Under the pieces are notes generated by a model, which was given only the letters and a program-made list of their open reading frames with translations, was not told where the DNA came from and made no database searches. The position numbers and the translations under genes are program-made. Source: Microbacterium azadirachtae (lineage in GTDB: Bacteria > Actinomycetota > Actinomycetes > Actinomycetales > Microbacteriaceae). From it: 64,000 bases of DNA. The stretch is taken from NCBI RefSeq assembly GCF_000956545.1, contig NZ_JYIT01000085.1, positions 186,001 through 250,000 on the forward strand, in the 5' to 3' direction. Shown here piece by piece: positions 51,427 through 60,127 of the stretch (positions within the stretch are counted from its first letter, which is position 1; the number at the start of each line of letters is the position of its first letter).

Positions 51427-52845
51427 TCAGCCGACCGATCCTTCCATGCCCATCTCGATGAGCTTGTTCAGTTCCATCGCGTACTCCATGGGCAGCTCGC
51501 GCGCGATCGGCTCGATGAAGCCGCGCACGATCATCGCCATCGCCTCGTCCTCGGGCATGCCGCGGGACTGCAGGTAGAAGAGCTGCTCCTCGCTGACCTT
51601 CGAGACCGTCGCCTCGTGGCCGAGCTGCACGTCGTCCACCCGGATGTCGATCGCCGGGTAGGTGTCGCTGCGCGACTTGGTGTCGACGAGAAGCGCATCG
51701 CAGCGCACGGTGTTCGCGGAATGATGCGCGTTCGCATCCACCCGCACCTCGCCGCGGTAGCCGGCGCGGCCGCCGCCGCGGGCGATCGACTTCGACACGA
51801 TCGACGACTGCGTGTAGGGCGCCATGTGGATCATCTTCGCGCCGGCGTCCTGGTGCTGACCGGGACCCGCGAAGGCGACGGACAGCGTCTCGCCCTTGGC
51901 GTGCTCGCCCATGAGGTAGATCGACGGGTACTTCATCGTGACCTTGGAGCCGATGTTTCCGTCGACCCACTCCATGGTGGCGCCCTCGTGCGCCACGGCG
52001 CGCTTGGTGACCAGGTTGTAGACGTTGTTCGACCAGTTCTGGATCGTCGTGTAGCGCACGCGGGCGTTCTTCTTGACGATGATCTCGACGACGGCCGAGT
52101 GCAGCGAGTCGCTCTTGTAGATCGGCGCCGTGCAGCCCTCGATGTAGTGCACGTAGCTGTCCTCGTCGGCGATGATCAGCGTGCGCTCGAACTGGCCCAT
52201 GTTCTCGGTGTTGATCCGGAAGTAGGCCTGCAGCGGGATCTCCACGTGCACGCCCTTGGGCACGTACACGAAGGATCCGCCGGACCACACGGCGGTGTTC
52301 AGTGCGGCGAACTTGTTGTCGCCGGCCGGGATCACCGTGCCGAAGTACTCCTCGAAGAACTCGGGGTGCTCGCGCAGCGCCGTGTCCGTGTCCATGAAGA
52401 TGACGCCCTGCGCCTCCAGGTCCTCGCGGATCTGGTGGTAGACGACCTCGGACTCGTACTGCGCGGCGACGCCGGCGACGAGGCGCTGACGTTCGGCCTC
52501 GGGGATGCCGAGGCGCTCGTAGGTCTCCCGGATGTCCTCCGGCAGGTCCTCCCAGCTCTGCGCCTGCTTCTCCGTGGAGCGCACGAAATACTTGATGTTG
52601 TCGAAGTCGATGTCGCTGAGGTCGGCGCCCCAGGTCGGCATCGGCTTGCGCCCGAAGAGCTGCAGGCCCTTCAGGCGGGTCTTCAGCATCCACTCGGGTT
52701 CGCTCTTGAGGGCCGAGATGTCACGCACGACGGCTTCGCTCAGCCCGCGTCGCGCGCTCGCGCCGGCGGCATCCGCGTCGTGCCAGCCGAACTCGTACAC
52801 CCCCAGACCATCCAGCTCCGGGCGGTCGATCAGCACATCCGACAT
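51427..52845 (-). CDS. sufB: Fe-S assembly scaffold SufB
   Basis: 472 residues with the SufB core (SVAFAGPGQHQDAGAKM, and conserved Cys and Glu in the beta-helix). SufB is the cluster-building subunit. The ATG at 52845 has AGGAG six bases upstream; a GTG just before it (52848) is an alternative. It is the first gene of the suf operon. Confidence 0.96.
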   Translation of the reverse strand: MSDVLIDRPELDGLGVYEFGWHDADAAGASARRGLSEAVVRDISALKSEPEWMLKTRLKGLQLFGRKPMPTWGADLSDIDFDNIKYFVRSTEKQAQSWEDLPEDIRETYERLGIPEAERQRLVAGVAAQYESEVVYHQIREDLEAQGVIFMDTDTALREHPEFFEEYFGTVIPAGDNKFAALNTAVWSGGSFVYVPKGVHVEIPLQAYFRINTENMGQFERTLIIADEDSYVHYIEGCTAPIYKSDSLHSAVVEIIVKKNARVRYTTIQNWSNNVYNLVTKRAVAHEGATMEWVDGNIGSKVTMKYPSIYLMGEHAKGETLSVAFAGPGQHQDAGAKMIHMAPYTQSSIVSKSIARGGGRAGYRGEVRVDANAHHSANTVRCDALLVDTKSRSDTYPAIDIRVDDVQLGHEATVSKVSEEQLFYLQSRGMPEDEAMAMIVRGFIEPIARELPMEYAMELNKLIEMGMEGSVG

Positions 52846-53083
52846 CACACTCTCCTCTTGGGCCGTAACGGTTCATCCGCCCCGGCACACCGCCGATCCC
52901 GTCGAGTCTGCAGGGAACGGGTGCCGCTTCTGGGCCCTCATCATGGACGCAAAGCAATCGCGCCTAAACTTGTGCAGGATGCTGCCCGCGGATTCCGCGG
53001 CCATCACCACACACCCCCGATTCTACAGGTTCCCTCCGACGTCCGGGCCTTCACGGCCGCCCGCGCAGGGATCCGGAGGACCC
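52846..53083. other. suf/ctaA divergent intergenic region
   Basis: 238 nt. A TAGAAT on the minus strand (53022-53027) could be the suf -10, giving a 5' leader of about 170 nt. TAAACT on the plus strand may serve ctaA. A CCGCGGATTCCGCGG palindrome lies at 52988-53002. No gene is seen. Confidence 0.4.
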
Positions 53084-54064
53084 ATGCCCGAGATCGTGAC
53101 GCCACCCGCACCCCGCACCCGACCCGGATTTCTGGGCCGAGTCCACGATTGGCTCCCGGATCGGGTGGACCTCCGCGTGAAGATCGCCGCCTGGGTGTCC
53201 TTCGTGCTCGAGGTCGCGATCGTCGGCACCGGCGGCGCGGTGCGCCTCACCGACTCGGGACTCGGCTGCGAGTGGCCGCTGTGCACCCCGGACTCGCTGT
53301 TCCCGACCGCGGAGCAGAGCTATCACTCCCTGATCGAGTTCGGCAACCGCGGGCTGAGCTTCTTCGTCGGACTGGCCGCGATCGCCGTCATCGTCCTGAT
53401 CTCCCGCTTCCGGGCCGAGCGGCGTGATCTGTGGACCATGGCCTGGATCGTCTTCGCCGGGGTCCTCGTCCAGGCCGCGGTCGGCGGGATCCTGGTGATC
53501 TTCCACCTGCACCCGAACATGGTCGCGTTCCACTACCTGGTCTCGCTCGTGCTCGTGGCCGTATCCGCGGCGTTCCTCGTGCGGATGGGCCAGCCGAGCG
53601 GGCCGCGCGAGCGCGCGGTCCCGAAAGCCGTCGCGATCCTGGTGCACATCACGTCCTTCGTCCTCGCGCTCACGGTGATCTTCGGCGTGCTGACGACCGG
53701 TGCCGGGCCGCACTCGGGCGACCCCGCGGTCACGCTGCGCAACGGCTTCGACGCGACCGTGCTCGAGCACGTGCACTCGTGGCCCGCCTACGCGCTGTTC
53801 GGCCTCACCCTCGCGCTGCTCGTGATCAGCCTGGCGAACAGTCTCACCGTGATCCGGAGCGCCGTGATCGGCCTGCTCGCGATCGAGCTCGTGCAGATCG
53901 CGGTCGGGCTCTACCAGGCACGCAACGCCCTTCCGCCGCTCGCGGTGGGCGTGCACATGGTGCTCGCCGCCGTGCTCGTAGCGGCCTGCACGGTGCTGGT
54001 CCTGCGCGTCAAGAGCCCGGCGGAGCGGGCGCCGCTCCCCGCGGACGCCGGCGCCTCGTCCTGA
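53084..54064 (+). CDS. ctaA: heme A synthase
   Basis: 326 residues with eight membrane helices, a GLGCEWPLC cysteine pair and His residues in FHYLVSL, EHVHSW and VGVHMVLA. The first His of the usual EF-x-H-R motif is Asn here (LIEFGNRGLS). The enzyme converts heme O to heme A for cytochrome oxidase. The ATG has GGAGGA upstream. Confidence 0.93.
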   Translation: MPEIVTPPAPRTRPGFLGRVHDWLPDRVDLRVKIAAWVSFVLEVAIVGTGGAVRLTDSGLGCEWPLCTPDSLFPTAEQSYHSLIEFGNRGLSFFVGLAAIAVIVLISRFRAERRDLWTMAWIVFAGVLVQAAVGGILVIFHLHPNMVAFHYLVSLVLVAVSAAFLVRMGQPSGPRERAVPKAVAILVHITSFVLALTVIFGVLTTGAGPHSGDPAVTLRNGFDATVLEHVHSWPAYALFGLTLALLVISLANSLTVIRSAVIGLLAIELVQIAVGLYQARNALPPLAVGVHMVLAAVLVAACTVLVLRVKSPAERAPLPADAGASS

Positions 54065-54083
54065 TCCCGCGGCTCGGCGCCCG

Positions 54084-55049
54084 TCACTCCGCGTCCGCGC
54101 CGGGGCTGCCGTCCTGCGCCCACGCCGCCCCGAGCGCGAACAGGGTCGCGACGCCGTAGCGCTCCATGGCGGCCGCGATCCGGCGCCGGCCCGTGCGCGG
54201 CGTGATGCCAAGGGAGCGCGAGGCGGCGTCGAGGGTCATCCCGCGCCGCATGCGGTGCAGCAGCCCGCCATAGCCGATCGGATCCGCCTCCACCGGCTGC
54301 GCCTGCCGCCACAGCTCGGCGAAGTACTCCTTCGCCAGGCCCGCGATGACGGGGCTCGACACCGCGACCACGCTCTGCGGCGCCGTGTCGGGCCAGCTCA
54401 CCGGCAGGCCCGTGATGTCGGCGTCGTCGACCCAGAACCAGCTCGGCGGATCCGGCAGCATCCGGAACTCCACCGCCGACTCGCGGAAGGTGCGGACCAT
54501 GGCGGCCAGACGCTCGTCCAGGATCATCGCGGGGATGATCGCCTGCACCGAGGCGTAGCCGCTCATGACCGTCGCGAACGCGCGCGTGCGTTCCGGGCTG
54601 CTCTGGCGGTAGCGGTCCAGGTCGGTCAGCACGGCGCGCACCCGTCCCCCGGGCCCCACCCGGGACGCCTGGACGGCGAACCACAGGTCCTCCGCGGCGT
54701 GCGGGCCCTCCGCCCGCTGCAGGGTGAGGCGCTCCTGCACGAGGGCCTCGCCGAAGTTCCAGGACGCGGAGCGGCGGGCGACGCCGTCGACGATCTGCGC
54801 GAGCCGCTCGCTGCGCGCCTCCGCCTCGGCGCGCTCCGCCTGCAGCAGCCGATCGATCGCGATCGCGGCGGCCTGCACGGGCGGGTTGAGCAGGATCACC
54901 TCGTCCTGGAGCGAGAGGTGCCCCTGAGAGGCCAGCCTCTCGAGCGCAGCGCGCACCTCCCCGGCGTCGACAGCGGTGCGCTCGGCCACGGCGCCGAGAT
55001 CCTGCGGGCGCTCGCGGTGCAGCAGGTCGAGGAGTTCGTCGTCGCTCAT
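54084..55049 (-). CDS. LuxR-type HTH transcriptional regulator
   Basis: 321 residues: an N-terminal winged HTH of TrmB type (about 1-55) and a C-terminal LuxR-like HTH (about 265-310, MTLDAASRSLGITPRTGRRR) with a middle domain of unknown fold. Both ends have DNA-binding character, which is unusual. The ATG has GAGGA upstream, and TAGGAT at 55157-55162 is a -10. The target is unknown; the ctaA neighbour converges on it. Confidence 0.8.
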   Translation of the reverse strand: MSDDELLDLLHRERPQDLGAVAERTAVDAGEVRAALERLASQGHLSLQDEVILLNPPVQAAAIAIDRLLQAERAEAEARSERLAQIVDGVARRSASWNFGEALVQERLTLQRAEGPHAAEDLWFAVQASRVGPGGRVRAVLTDLDRYRQSSPERTRAFATVMSGYASVQAIIPAMILDERLAAMVRTFRESAVEFRMLPDPPSWFWVDDADITGLPVSWPDTAPQSVVAVSSPVIAGLAKEYFAELWRQAQPVEADPIGYGGLLHRMRRGMTLDAASRSLGITPRTGRRRIAAAMERYGVATLFALGAAWAQDGSPGADAE

Positions 55050-55094
55050 CGGGTGTCCTCTTGCGGACAACGCTGGATCCGGTCCTTGCATCGT

Positions 55095-55215
55095 CCTGAT
55101 CAGGTCAGTTGGATGAAAGTGGACGCTAGCAGGAGGATCCCCGTTCTGGGGAACGGATCCTATGACCTGCGTGCTGCTGGGGACGCTGGTCCCGGGTGCC
55201 CGAACATCCGGGACC
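55095..55215. promoter_or_regulatory. inverted-repeat-rich divergent region
   Basis: Inside the 249-bp gap are a perfect CCTGATCAGG (55095-55104), a broken repeat GGATCCCCGTTC/GAACGGATCC (55135-55160) next to the TAGGAT -10, and an 8-bp-arm repeat GGTCCCGG/CCGGGACC (55188-55195 and 55208-55215). They are candidates for operators of the HTH protein. Confidence 0.5.
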
Positions 55216-55298
55216 TCTCCCCCGGTCCCGCCGCGACCCATACGCGACTCATAGGCGATGCAGACGACCTGCACGAGTTCGGCGCGGAGTCTGGGGGC

Positions 55299-55748
55299 AT
55301 GACACGCGCAATGAACCGCAGCATCCCCTTCTGGATCCTCCTGGCCGCCTCGGTCGCCCTCGTCGTCTCGGGCGCCCTGGTCGTGCTCGACCATCTCGGC
55401 ACGATGACCACGACGCTCAAGAACGGCAGCGCCACGGGCCTCGAGGTCTACGCCGGGCAGTCCTGGATCGTGATCGGCGCGGCGCTGCTCGGCGCCGGAG
55501 TGCTCGGAGTGCTCCTCGCGCTCGCGCTGCTCGTCGTCTCAGGTCTCGTCGCGCCCGCGGCCCTGGAGCGCGTCGAGACCGGCCCGGCGATCACGGAGGC
55601 CCCGGAAGAGGATGGGGAGTCCGAAGCGCCTGTTTCGGAGGACGCGCCGTCGCAGGAAGTGAGCTCCGCGGACGCGACGAACGACCAGTCGGCTCAGAAC
55701 GGGAGCAGCGGGTCCACCGCGACGGCGACGAAGATCAGCGTCAGGTAG
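55299..55748 (+). CDS. hypothetical membrane protein
   Basis: 149 residues with two membrane helices (about 8-31 and 52-84) and a Glu/Ser/Asp-rich acidic tail. No family is recognised. The ATG at 55299 is taken; one at 55311 is possible. Its last 55 nt overlap the convergent ctaB gene. Confidence 0.65.
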   Translation: MTRAMNRSIPFWILLAASVALVVSGALVVLDHLGTMTTTLKNGSATGLEVYAGQSWIVIGAALLGAGVLGVLLALALLVVSGLVAPAALERVETGPAITEAPEEDGESEAPVSEDAPSQEVSSADATNDQSAQNGSSGSTATATKISVR

Positions 55749-56626
55749 GTGATCGAGGCGTGGAAGACGCGCATCGGCCTCGCCGATGCGCCCTTCACCG
55801 CCTGGGCGTACAGGCGGTGCGACTCGTACACGAACCATCCGCCGAAGACGAGGGCCGACACCGTGTAGACGAGCCCCATGCCGGCCACCGGGATGAGCAG
55901 CAGCGAGCACGCCAGGGTCGCCCACGCGTAGAGGATGACCTGGAGCCCCACCTGCGAGGCGGAGCGGGTGACGCCCAGCATCGGCACGTCCACGTCCTCG
56001 TAGTCGTCCTTGTACTTCATCGACAGCGGCCAGTAGTGCGCCGGCGTCCACAGGAACACGAGCACGAACAGCACGAACGCCGGCCAGTCGAGGGACCCGG
56101 TGACGGCGGCCCACCCGATCAGCACCGGGAAGCACCCGGCGATCCCGCCCCAGATGATGTTCTGCTCGGTGCGGCGCTTGAGGATCAGGGTGTAGACGAC
56201 GACGTAGAAGAAGATCGCCGCCGCCGAGAGCGCGGCCGCCACCCCGTTGGTCGTCAGCCAGAGCCAGGCGGTGGAGAGGACGGCGAGCACCCAGGAGAAC
56301 ACCAGCGCACCGCGCGGCGAGACCTCTCCCGTCACGAGCGGCCGCTTCTCCGTGCGGTGCATGTGCGCATCGATGTCGCGATCGATGTACATGTTGAACG
56401 CCGCGGCGGATCCGGCGCTCATCGAGCCTCCGATGACGGTCGCCGCCACCAGCCACAGGTTCGGCAGGCCGTGCTGCGCCAGGAACATGACGGGAACCGT
56501 GGACACGAGCAGAAGCTCGAGCACGCGGGGCTTGGTCAGTTCGACGTAGCCCTTGATGGTCCGCTTCAGAGAGCGCTCGGCGGCGACGGACTCGATGGTG
56601 GTCGCGATGCTGACCGCCTCCTTCAT
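55694..56626 (-). CDS. ctaB: protoheme IX farnesyltransferase
   Basis: 310 residues with nine membrane helices, the UbiA motif NMYIDRDIDAHMHRT (N-x3-D-x3-D) and a second Asp-rich loop. The enzyme makes heme O for cytochrome oxidase. TAGAAT at 56647-56652 is a -10 about 20 bp upstream. It is divergent from tkt, as in corynebacteria. Confidence 0.96.
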   Translation of the reverse strand: MKEAVSIATTIESVAAERSLKRTIKGYVELTKPRVLELLLVSTVPVMFLAQHGLPNLWLVAATVIGGSMSAGSAAAFNMYIDRDIDAHMHRTEKRPLVTGEVSPRGALVFSWVLAVLSTAWLWLTTNGVAAALSAAAIFFYVVVYTLILKRRTEQNIIWGGIAGCFPVLIGWAAVTGSLDWPAFVLFVLVFLWTPAHYWPLSMKYKDDYEDVDVPMLGVTRSASQVGLQVILYAWATLACSLLLIPVAGMGLVYTVSALVFGGWFVYESHRLYAQAVKGASARPMRVFHASITYLTLIFVAVAVDPLLPF

Positions 56627-56888
56627 GCATAGGGCAACACCGTCATTCTATGGCATCCGGAGAAACGGCCCGAGGCGCCCGTACGGCCGTCGTGGCCCCG
56701 CCGCCGGGGCGACGCGGGAATGCGCTTGCTTGTCGCCGAAACACTTCGACCGGACCGGCGACGCGGCCGCGCGACGCCACTATGCTGAAGACTGCTCGCG
56801 CGCCCGTCAACGTGCCTCGCCCCTCCGTGAAGTAGCGGTCGGCGCGCAGACGAACGGGCGCACTCATTGGCTTCGAAAGGGCTCTGGA
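56627..56888. other. ctaB/tkt divergent intergenic region
   Basis: 262 nt. TAGAAT (56647-56652, minus) serves ctaB, and TATGCT (56781-56786, plus) is the likely tkt -10, giving a tkt leader of about 95 nt. I see no operator or small gene in it. Confidence 0.5.
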
Positions 56889-58991
56889 GTGTCGGAACTG
56901 CTGTGGGATGAGATCGATCGGCGCGCGGTGGACACCGCCCGAGTCCTGGCGGCGGATGCCGTCCAGAAGGTGGGCAACGGCCACCCGGGAACCGCGATGA
57001 GCCTGGCCCCCGTGGCCTACCTGCTCTACCAGCGGGTTCTGCGACACGATCCCGCCGACACGCACTGGATCGGCCGCGACCGCTTCATCCTCTCCGTGGG
57101 ACACTCCTCCCTCACCCAGTACATCCAGCTCTACCTCGGCGGGTTCGGCCTCGAGCTCAGCGACCTCGAGGCGCTGCGCACCTGGGGCTCGCTGACGCCG
57201 GGTCACCCGGAGTACGGACACACCAAGGGCGTCGAGATCACGACCGGCCCGCTGGGCCAGGGCCTGGCCTCGGCCGTCGGCTTCGCCTACGCCTCGCGCT
57301 ACGAGCGCGGGCTGTTCGATCCGGAGGCCGCCGCCGGCACCAGCCCGTTCGACCACCACGTGTACGTGATCGCCGGCGACGGCGACCTGCAGGAGGGCGT
57401 GACGAGCGAGGCCTCGTCGCTCGCCGGCCACCAGCAGCTCGGCAACCTCATCGCGATCTACGACTCCAACCGGATCTCGATCGAGGGCGACACCAACGTC
57501 GCGTTCACCGAGGACGTGCGCGCCCGCTACGAGTCGTACGGCTGGCAGGTGCTGCACGTGGACTGGGTGCGCACCGGCACCTACGTCGAGGACGTGCAGG
57601 AGCTCTTCGACGCGATCGAGCAGGCCAAGGCCGAGACCTCGAAGCCCTCGCTGATCATCCTCAACACCATCATCGGCTGGCCCGCGCCGAACAAGAAGGG
57701 CACCGAGTCGGTGCACGGCAACGCGCTGGGCGCGGACGAGGTCGCGGCGACCAAGGTCGTCCTCGGCTTCGACCCCGACAAGAGCTTCGTCGTCGAGGAC
57801 GCGGTGATCGAGCACACCCGCGAGCTCGGCGCCCGCGCCGCCGCGGAGCGCGCGCAGTGGCAGCAGGCGTTCGACGGCTGGGCCGCCGCGAACCCCGAGC
57901 GCAAGGCCCTGCTGGAGCGCCTCGAGGCGCATGAGCTCCCCGAAGGCATCGAGGACGCCCTGCCCGTGTTCGAGGCCGGGACCGAGCTGGCCACGCGCGC
58001 CGCCTCGGGCAAGGTCATCAACGCCCTCGCCGACCGGCTGCCCGAGCTGTGGGGCGGCTCGGCCGACCTCGCCGGCTCGAACAACACCACCATCGCCGGT
58101 GCGAAGTCCTTCATCCCCGCCTCGTGGTCGACGCACGACTGGGACGGCAGCCCGTACGGCCGCGTGCTGCACTTCGGCATCCGCGAGCACGCGATGGGCT
58201 CGATCATCAACGGCATCGTGCTGCACGGGCCCACCCGTCCGTTCGGCGGAACGTTCCTGATCTTCAGCGACTACATGCGCCCGCCGGTGCGTCTCGCCGC
58301 CCTGATGAACGTGCCGAGCGTGTTCGTGTGGACGCACGACTCCGTCGCCCTCGGCGAGGACGGCCCGACGCACCAGCCGATCGAGCAGCTCGCGTCGCTC
58401 CGTGCCATCCCGAACCTCGCGGTGGTGCGCCCGGCCGACGGCAACGAGACCGCGGCCGCCTGGCTCGAGATCCTGCGCCGCCACGGCGGGCCCACCGGCA
58501 TCGCCCTCACCCGTCAGAACGTGCCCAACTTCGCGCGCGGCTCCGGCGAGGCGACCGGCGAGACGTTCGCGGCGGCCTCGAACACCGCCAAGGGAGCCTA
58601 TGTCCTCGCCGAGGCGCCGAACGGCACCCCCGACGTCCTCCTCATCGCGACGGGCTCCGAGGTGCAGCTGGCTGTCGCAGCGCGCGAGACCCTCGCGGCC
58701 GAGGGAGTGAACGCCCGCGTGGTCTCCGCGCCCTCGCTGGAGTGGTTCGCCGAGCAGGATGAGGCGTACCGCGAGTCCGTGCTGCCCTCGGGCGTGAAGG
58801 CCCGTGTCTCCGTCGAGGCCGGATCCACGCTGAGCTGGCACGGCATCGTCGGCTCGACGGGCCGGTCGGTCGGCATCGACCACTTCGGCGCGTCGGCCGA
58901 CTACAAGACCCTGTTCCAGAAGTTCGGCATCACCACGGAGGCCGTCGTCGCGGCCGCCCACGAGACCATCGCCGCCACCGCGGCCGCTTGA
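56889..58991 (+). CDS. tkt: transketolase
   Basis: 700 residues with the ThDP motif GDGDLQEGVTSEASSLAG and the transketolase core. It moves two-carbon units in the pentose phosphate pathway. The start is GTG at 56889 with GAAAGGG upstream. It is the first gene of tkt-tal-pgi-zwf-opcA. Confidence 0.97.
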   Translation: MSELLWDEIDRRAVDTARVLAADAVQKVGNGHPGTAMSLAPVAYLLYQRVLRHDPADTHWIGRDRFILSVGHSSLTQYIQLYLGGFGLELSDLEALRTWGSLTPGHPEYGHTKGVEITTGPLGQGLASAVGFAYASRYERGLFDPEAAAGTSPFDHHVYVIAGDGDLQEGVTSEASSLAGHQQLGNLIAIYDSNRISIEGDTNVAFTEDVRARYESYGWQVLHVDWVRTGTYVEDVQELFDAIEQAKAETSKPSLIILNTIIGWPAPNKKGTESVHGNALGADEVAATKVVLGFDPDKSFVVEDAVIEHTRELGARAAAERAQWQQAFDGWAAANPERKALLERLEAHELPEGIEDALPVFEAGTELATRAASGKVINALADRLPELWGGSADLAGSNNTTIAGAKSFIPASWSTHDWDGSPYGRVLHFGIREHAMGSIINGIVLHGPTRPFGGTFLIFSDYMRPPVRLAALMNVPSVFVWTHDSVALGEDGPTHQPIEQLASLRAIPNLAVVRPADGNETAAAWLEILRRHGGPTGIALTRQNVPNFARGSGEATGETFAAASNTAKGAYVLAEAPNGTPDVLLIATGSEVQLAVAARETLAAEGVNARVVSAPSLEWFAEQDEAYRESVLPSGVKARVSVEAGSTLSWHGIVGSTGRSVGIDHFGASADYKTLFQKFGITTEAVVAAAHETIAATAAA

Positions 58992-59014
58992 GCAACCCGT
59001 AAGAGGAGATCCGC

Positions 59015-60127
59015 ATGACCACGCCCACCGCAGCCCTCTCCGCCGCCGGCGTCAGCATCTGGCTGGACGACCTGTCCCGCACCCGCATCACGTCGGGCAA
59101 CCTCGCCGACCTCATCGCCTCGCGCAACGTCGTCGGCGTCACCACCAACCCGACGATCTTCGCGAACGCGATCACCAACCCGGACGACACCTCGTACGAC
59201 GGTCAGGTCGCTCAGCTCGCCGAGTCGGGCGCCACGCCCGAGGAGGCCATCTTCGAGGCGACCACGCAGGACGTGCGCGACGCGCTCGACGTCTTCCGCC
59301 CCGTCTGGGAGGAGACCGGCCACGTCGACGGCCGTGTCTCGATCGAGGTCTCCCCCGACCTCGCGCACGACACCGAGGGGACCATCGCGCAGGCGAAGGA
59401 GCTGTGGGCCAAGGTCGACCGTCCCAACCTGCTGGTGAAGATCCCGGCGACCAAGGCGGGACTGCCCGCGATCACCGCGGCGATCGCAGCGGGCATCAGC
59501 GTCAACGTGACCCTGATCTTCAGCCTGGAGCGTTACGCCGAGGTGATCGACGCCTACCTCGCTGGCCTCGAGCAGGCCCAGGCCGCCGGCATCGACCTCT
59601 CGACGATCCAGTCCGTCGCGTCGTTCTTCGTGTCGCGCGTCGACACCGAGACCGACAAGCGCCTCACCGCCATCGGCACCGACGAGGCCCTCGCGCTCAA
59701 GAGCAAGGCCGGGCTCGCCAACGCGCGCCTCGCCTACGAGCTCTACGAGCAGACGTTCGCCGGAGACCGCGCCGCCGCCCTGCTCGCCGCCGGCGCCAAC
59801 CGCCAGCGCCCGCTCTGGGCTTCCACCGGCGTGAAGGACCCCGCGCTGCCCGACACCCTGTACGTCACCGAGCTCGTCGCCGCCGACGTCGTCAACACCA
59901 TGCCCGAGAAGACGCTCGAGGCGACCTACGACCACGGCGTGGTTACCGGCGACACCGTCACCGGCACGTACGACGAGTCTCGCGCCGTCTTCGCCGGCCT
60001 CGCCGCCGTGGGCGTCGACTTCGCCGACGTCACCCAGGTGCTCGAGGATGAGGGCGTCGCGAAGTTCATCGACTCCTGGCACGAGCTGCTCGGCCAGGTC
60101 CGCGAAGGACTGGAAGCCCAGCGGTGA
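59015..60127 (+). CDS. tal: transaldolase
   Basis: 370 residues with the Schiff-base Lys in LVKIPATKAG and the long (type B/actinobacterial) form. It interconverts sugar phosphates in the pentose phosphate pathway. GAGGAG lies upstream of the ATG. The stop overlaps the pgi GTG by 4 nt. Confidence 0.96.
   Translation: MTTPTAALSAAGVSIWLDDLSRTRITSGNLADLIASRNVVGVTTNPTIFANAITNPDDTSYDGQVAQLAESGATPEEAIFEATTQDVRDALDVFRPVWEETGHVDGRVSIEVSPDLAHDTEGTIAQAKELWAKVDRPNLLVKIPATKAGLPAITAAIAAGISVNVTLIFSLERYAEVIDAYLAGLEQAQAAGIDLSTIQSVASFFVSRVDTETDKRLTAIGTDEALALKSKAGLANARLAYELYEQTFAGDRAAALLAAGANRQRPLWASTGVKDPALPDTLYVTELVAADVVNTMPEKTLEATYDHGVVTGDTVTGTYDESRAVFAGLAAVGVDFADVTQVLEDEGVAKFIDSWHELLGQVREGLEAQR

Noticed and set aside
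54084..55049. SufR-type Fe-S regulator near the suf operon
   Set aside because: The protein has no cysteine cluster, has a LuxR-type C-terminal HTH and is separated from suf by ctaA.
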